This document shows, in pieces, positions 62,004 to 64,000 of a stretch of 64,000 bases of DNA (the stretch's first letter is position 1; every line of letters starts with the position of its first letter). A model generated the notes under the pieces. The model was not told the origin of the DNA and did no database searches. It saw only the letters and a list, made by a program, of their open reading frames with translations. This DNA comes from Mesorhizobium sp. GbtcB19 (GTDB lineage Bacteria > Pseudomonadota > Alphaproteobacteria > Rhizobiales > Rhizobiaceae): positions 372,001-436,000 of the forward strand of contig NZ_JAGXJY010000003.1 in the NCBI RefSeq assembly GCF_019091085.1, written 5' to 3'. A program made the position numbers and the translations under genes.

Positions 62004-62534
62004 TCAGGCGGCGCCTCTGGCGGCCGCGTTTTGCAGCGACGCGAGATGGGCATCGAGCTGCGCGTAACTGTCGGCCATGCCCGAGGTCATGCCGGTGCCG
62101 AGCGCGCCGTCGCGCGCGGCCTGCGATGCGTAGAGGATCGTCTGCGTCAGCAGCGTCTTGCCGTCGACCTCGGCGAAAACCACGGTTCCAAGCGTCTCGC
62201 CGCCGGTCCAATCCTCGTCGAACAACTCGCTGGCCACGATCAGGCTCGGCCGGACGATCTCGCGGTAGGTTGCGCTCATGCCCATCGCCTGTCCGTCGCG
62301 ATGACGCCACACATAGCGTGCCTTCCCATCGACCCTGAGGTCGATCTCGCACACATCCAGCCGCCAGCCCTCTGGACCATGCAGCCAGCCCTTGAGCAAC
62401 TCGGGAACAGTCCAGCAATCGAACACCATCGCACGCGGCGCATTGAAGATGCGGGTTATGCGCACCTCGCGATCGCTGGGAGTTGTAACGGTCAGCGTCG
62501 CGACGGTCGGGCCTGGCAATCTCGTGGTGCTCAT
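62004..62534 (-). CDS. SRPBCC (AHSA1-type) domain protein
   Basis: The 176-residue protein has the START-like fold of the AHSA1 family: REVRITRIFNAPRAMVFDCWT, WLHGPEGWRLDVCEIDLRVDGKARYVWR and GGETLGTVVFAEVDGKTLLTQTI are characteristic. The fold holds a hydrophobic pocket for small ligands. It follows the ArsR gene, a pairing seen in many proteobacteria where the ArsR-type regulator controls the SRPBCC protein. The real ligand is unknown. GAGAGGACT lies upstream of the ATG at 62534. Confidence 0.9.
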   Translation of the reverse strand: MSTTRLPGPTVATLTVTTPSDREVRITRIFNAPRAMVFDCWTVPELLKGWLHGPEGWRLDVCEIDLRVDGKARYVWRHRDGQAMGMSATYREIVRPSLIVASELFDEDWTGGETLGTVVFAEVDGKTLLTQTILYASQAARDGALGTGMTSGMADSYAQLDAHLASLQNAAARGAA

Positions 62535-62651
62535 CGAAAGTCCTCTCTTGCGCTTGCTGAACCCAAGGACGTCCGGCCAGCCGCCGGTCCGACACGACCG
62601 AAGTTTTTCTGATCAGGCCGTGTGCCATAGGCCGGATACGCCCAGCTTCGG

Positions 62652-62996
62652 CTATTGTTCCGCCTCGCCCGGGTTGTTGCTGGCCTGCAATGCGCCCAGC
62701 AAGGCGTCGAGCCGCTGGAAATTGCCTTCCCAGATCTTGCGGTAGCGCTCCAGCCACTCGGTGGCCTCGGCCAGCGGTTTCACTTCGAGCCGGCATGGCC
62801 GGCGCTGCGCATCGCGGCCGCGCGAGATCAGGCCTGCGTTCTCGAGCACCTTGAGATGTTTCGAGATCGACGGCTGGCTCATGGCGAAAGGCTCGGCAAG
62901 TTCCATCACCGAAGCTTCGCCGTCGATCAGCCGCGCGAGAATGGCGCGCCGCGTCGGGTCGGAAAGCGCTGCAAAAGTAATGTCGAGTTGGTTCAT
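62652..62996 (-). CDS. ArsR/SmtB family transcriptional regulator
   Basis: The 114-residue winged-helix regulator shows FAALSDPTRRAILARLIDGEASVMELAEPFAMSQPSISKHLKVLENAGLI, the whole ArsR-type DNA-binding domain. The metal-binding ELCVCDL motif of true ArsR/SmtB is absent (SVMELAEPF instead), so it answers to something other than arsenic, zinc or cadmium. It opens the operon with the SRPBCC and VOC genes. Inverted arms ATAGCCA/TGGCTAT (63002-63008, 63027-63033) lie directly before its start and are a likely self-repression site. Confidence 0.92.
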   Translation of the reverse strand: MNQLDITFAALSDPTRRAILARLIDGEASVMELAEPFAMSQPSISKHLKVLENAGLISRGRDAQRRPCRLEVKPLAEATEWLERYRKIWEGNFQRLDALLGALQASNNPGEAEQ

Positions 62997-63001
62997 ATTA
63001 G

Positions 63002-63033
63002 ATAGCCAATCAGTTATATTCCTAAATGGCTAT
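63002..63033. promoter_or_regulatory. Putative operator ATAGCCA-N18-TGGCTAT before arsR
   Basis: Two perfect 7-base arms with an 18-base A/T-rich spacer lie 6-37 bases before the ArsR-family start codon. On that strand the spacer holds AATATAAC, which could include the -10 region. Position and symmetry suggest the self-repression site of the regulator; no experimental model was compared. Confidence 0.5.
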
Positions 63034-63180
63034 ATACAAATCGACATCGATGGTCAACCAGCTTCCTGGCGCAGTGCAAAATGGTGGTCATGCCGGACCA
63101 TGGCCGCTATAACCGCTGCCGACTAAAATTTGAGCGCCGCCCGCCGCGCGCCGGCGCGGCCAGCCAGCAAGGACAATTCG

Positions 63181-64000
63181 ATGCCCGCCTATCGTTCCCG
63201 CACCACCACCCATGGCCGCAACATGGCCGGCGCCCGCGGCCTGTGGCGCGCCACCGGCATGAAGGATTCGGATTTCGGCAAGCCGATCATCGCGGTGGTC
63301 AATTCCTTCACCCAGTTCGTGCCGGGCCACGTGCATCTGAAGGACCTCGGCCAGTTGGTCGCGCGCGAGATCGAGAAGGCCGGCGGCGTCGCCAAGGAAT
63401 TCAACACCATCGCCGTCGATGACGGCATCGCCATGGGCCATGACGGCATGCTCTATTCGCTGCCGTCGCGCGAGCTGATCGCCGATTCCGTCGAGTACAT
63501 GGTCAACGCGCATTGCGCCGACGCCATGGTCTGCATCTCCAATTGCGACAAGATCACTCCCGGCATGCTGATGGCGTCGCTGCGTCTCAACATCCCGACC
63601 GTCTTCGTCTCCGGCGGCCCGATGGAGGCCGGCAAGGTGGTGCTGGCCGGCAAGGCGCAGGCGCTCGATCTGGTCGACGCCATGGTCGCGGCCGCCGACG
63701 ACAAGATCTCCGACGAGGATGTCAAGGTCATCGAGCGCTCGGCCTGCCCGACCTGCGGCTCGTGTTCCGGCATGTTCACCGCCAATTCCATGAACTGCCT
63801 GACCGAGGCGCTCGGCCTGTCGCTGCCGGGTAACGGTTCGACGTTGGCCACCCATGCCGATCGCAAGCGCCTGTTTGTCGAGGCCGGCCATCTCGTCGTC
63901 GATCTCGCCCAGCGCTATTACGAGCAGGAAGACGAAAGCGCCTTGCCGCGCAGCATCGCTTCGAAGGGCGCCTTCGAGAACGCCATGGCCCTCGACATCG
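63181..64000 (+). CDS. ilvD: Dihydroxy-acid dehydratase IlvD (partial, runs off the window)
   Basis: The visible 273 residues are the N-terminal half of IlvD, the Fe-S dehydratase in branched-chain amino-acid synthesis. It begins [20 protein letters not shown] and has [19 protein letters not shown] and [20 protein letters not shown]. The cluster-binding cysteines appear in [10 protein letters not shown] (near residue 122) and [20 protein letters not shown] (near residue 195). GGACA lies upstream of the ATG at 63181. The gene is divergent from the arsR operon across about 184 bases. The end of the gene is outside the window. Confidence 0.96.
   Translation, partial: MPAYRSRTTTHGRNMAGARGLWRATGMKDSDFGKPIIAVVNSFTQFVPGHVHLKDLGQLVAREIEKAGGVAKEFNTIAVDDGIAMGHDGMLYSLPSRELIADSVEYMVNAHCADAMVCISNCDKITPGMLMASLRLNIPTVFVSGGPMEAGKVVLAGKAQALDLVDAMVAAADDKISDEDVKVIERSACPTCGSCSGMFTANSMNCLTEALGLSLPGNGSTLATHADRKRLFVEAGHLVVDLAQRYYEQEDESALPRSIASKGAFENAMALDI

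Overview
The window reads as chromosome of a high-GC alphaproteobacterium of the Rhizobiales, most likely Mesorhizobium or a close relative. The pointers are an ActS/ActR (RegB/RegA-type) redox pair, an Omp2b/RopA-type porin, an NADP-malic enzyme fused to a phosphotransacetylase-like domain lying next to mutS, glnD next to murJ, a DbjA-like haloalkane dehalogenase, and many ABC/DMT transporters. No tRNA, rRNA, CRISPR array, phage or intact insertion sequence was seen. The species call is an inference from gene content; no search could be run.

Layout. (1) 1-8458: a leftward operon for a binding-protein-dependent importer (binding protein, two permeases, a small two-helix membrane protein, two ATPases), followed by dihydroxyacetone kinase genes (fused DhaKL, separate DhaL, DhaM cut by the window edge). 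The substrate is probably a triose or polyol. An upstream cluster of TGTTTAGT/ACTAAACA motifs looks like its operator. (2) 8809-17037: PIG-L deacetylase and a divergent DMT exporter, hrpB, actS, a 144-bp palindrome starting on the actS stop codon, actR, and nhaA. (3) 17042-23305: ECF sigma factor with its SDR partner, mmcB, a group of small unrecognised genes, a nucleoside deaminase, an outer-membrane barrel and an AraC regulator. (4) 23330-33620: CueR, L,D-transpeptidase, nfuA, USP and trpS; a rightward LysE/VapB-like insert; then murJ, glnD and a GT25 glycosyltransferase.

(5) 33751-39786: an accessory block between glnD and mutS, two genes I recall as neighbours in Sinorhizobium. It carries a copper P-type ATPase with a clear CueR operator, a DUF305 protein, an aldo/keto reductase, an MBL hydrolase, and a DUF1348/TetR pair with a perfect operator. 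(6) 39807-46319: mutS, malic enzyme and porin, with a strong bidirectional terminator between the last two. (7) 46698-58032: an orphan MbcA/ParS-type protein, adenosine kinase, a second DMT, an EI24-like membrane protein, a PEP-mutase-family enzyme, an unknown exported protein, HAD phosphatase, dut, Lrp, glutamine amidotransferase, amidase and an FAD oxidoreductase. (8) 58119-64000: a TetR/haloalkane dehalogenase operon with a palindromic and apparently leaderless promoter, prfC, an arsR-SRPBCC-VOC operon, and the start of ilvD.

At least three families of intergenic palindromic repeats occur, at 8566-8735, 47606-47765 and 61345-61490, at 12988-13162 and 15576-15751, and at 14595-14738. The most interesting items are the hybrid triose-kinase/ABC locus, the palindrome fused to the actS stop codon, the orphan toxin-antitoxin-like proteins, the copper regulon split across 10 kb, and the leaderless TetR/dehalogenase promoter. 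I did not find convincing evidence of a wholly new multi-gene system.
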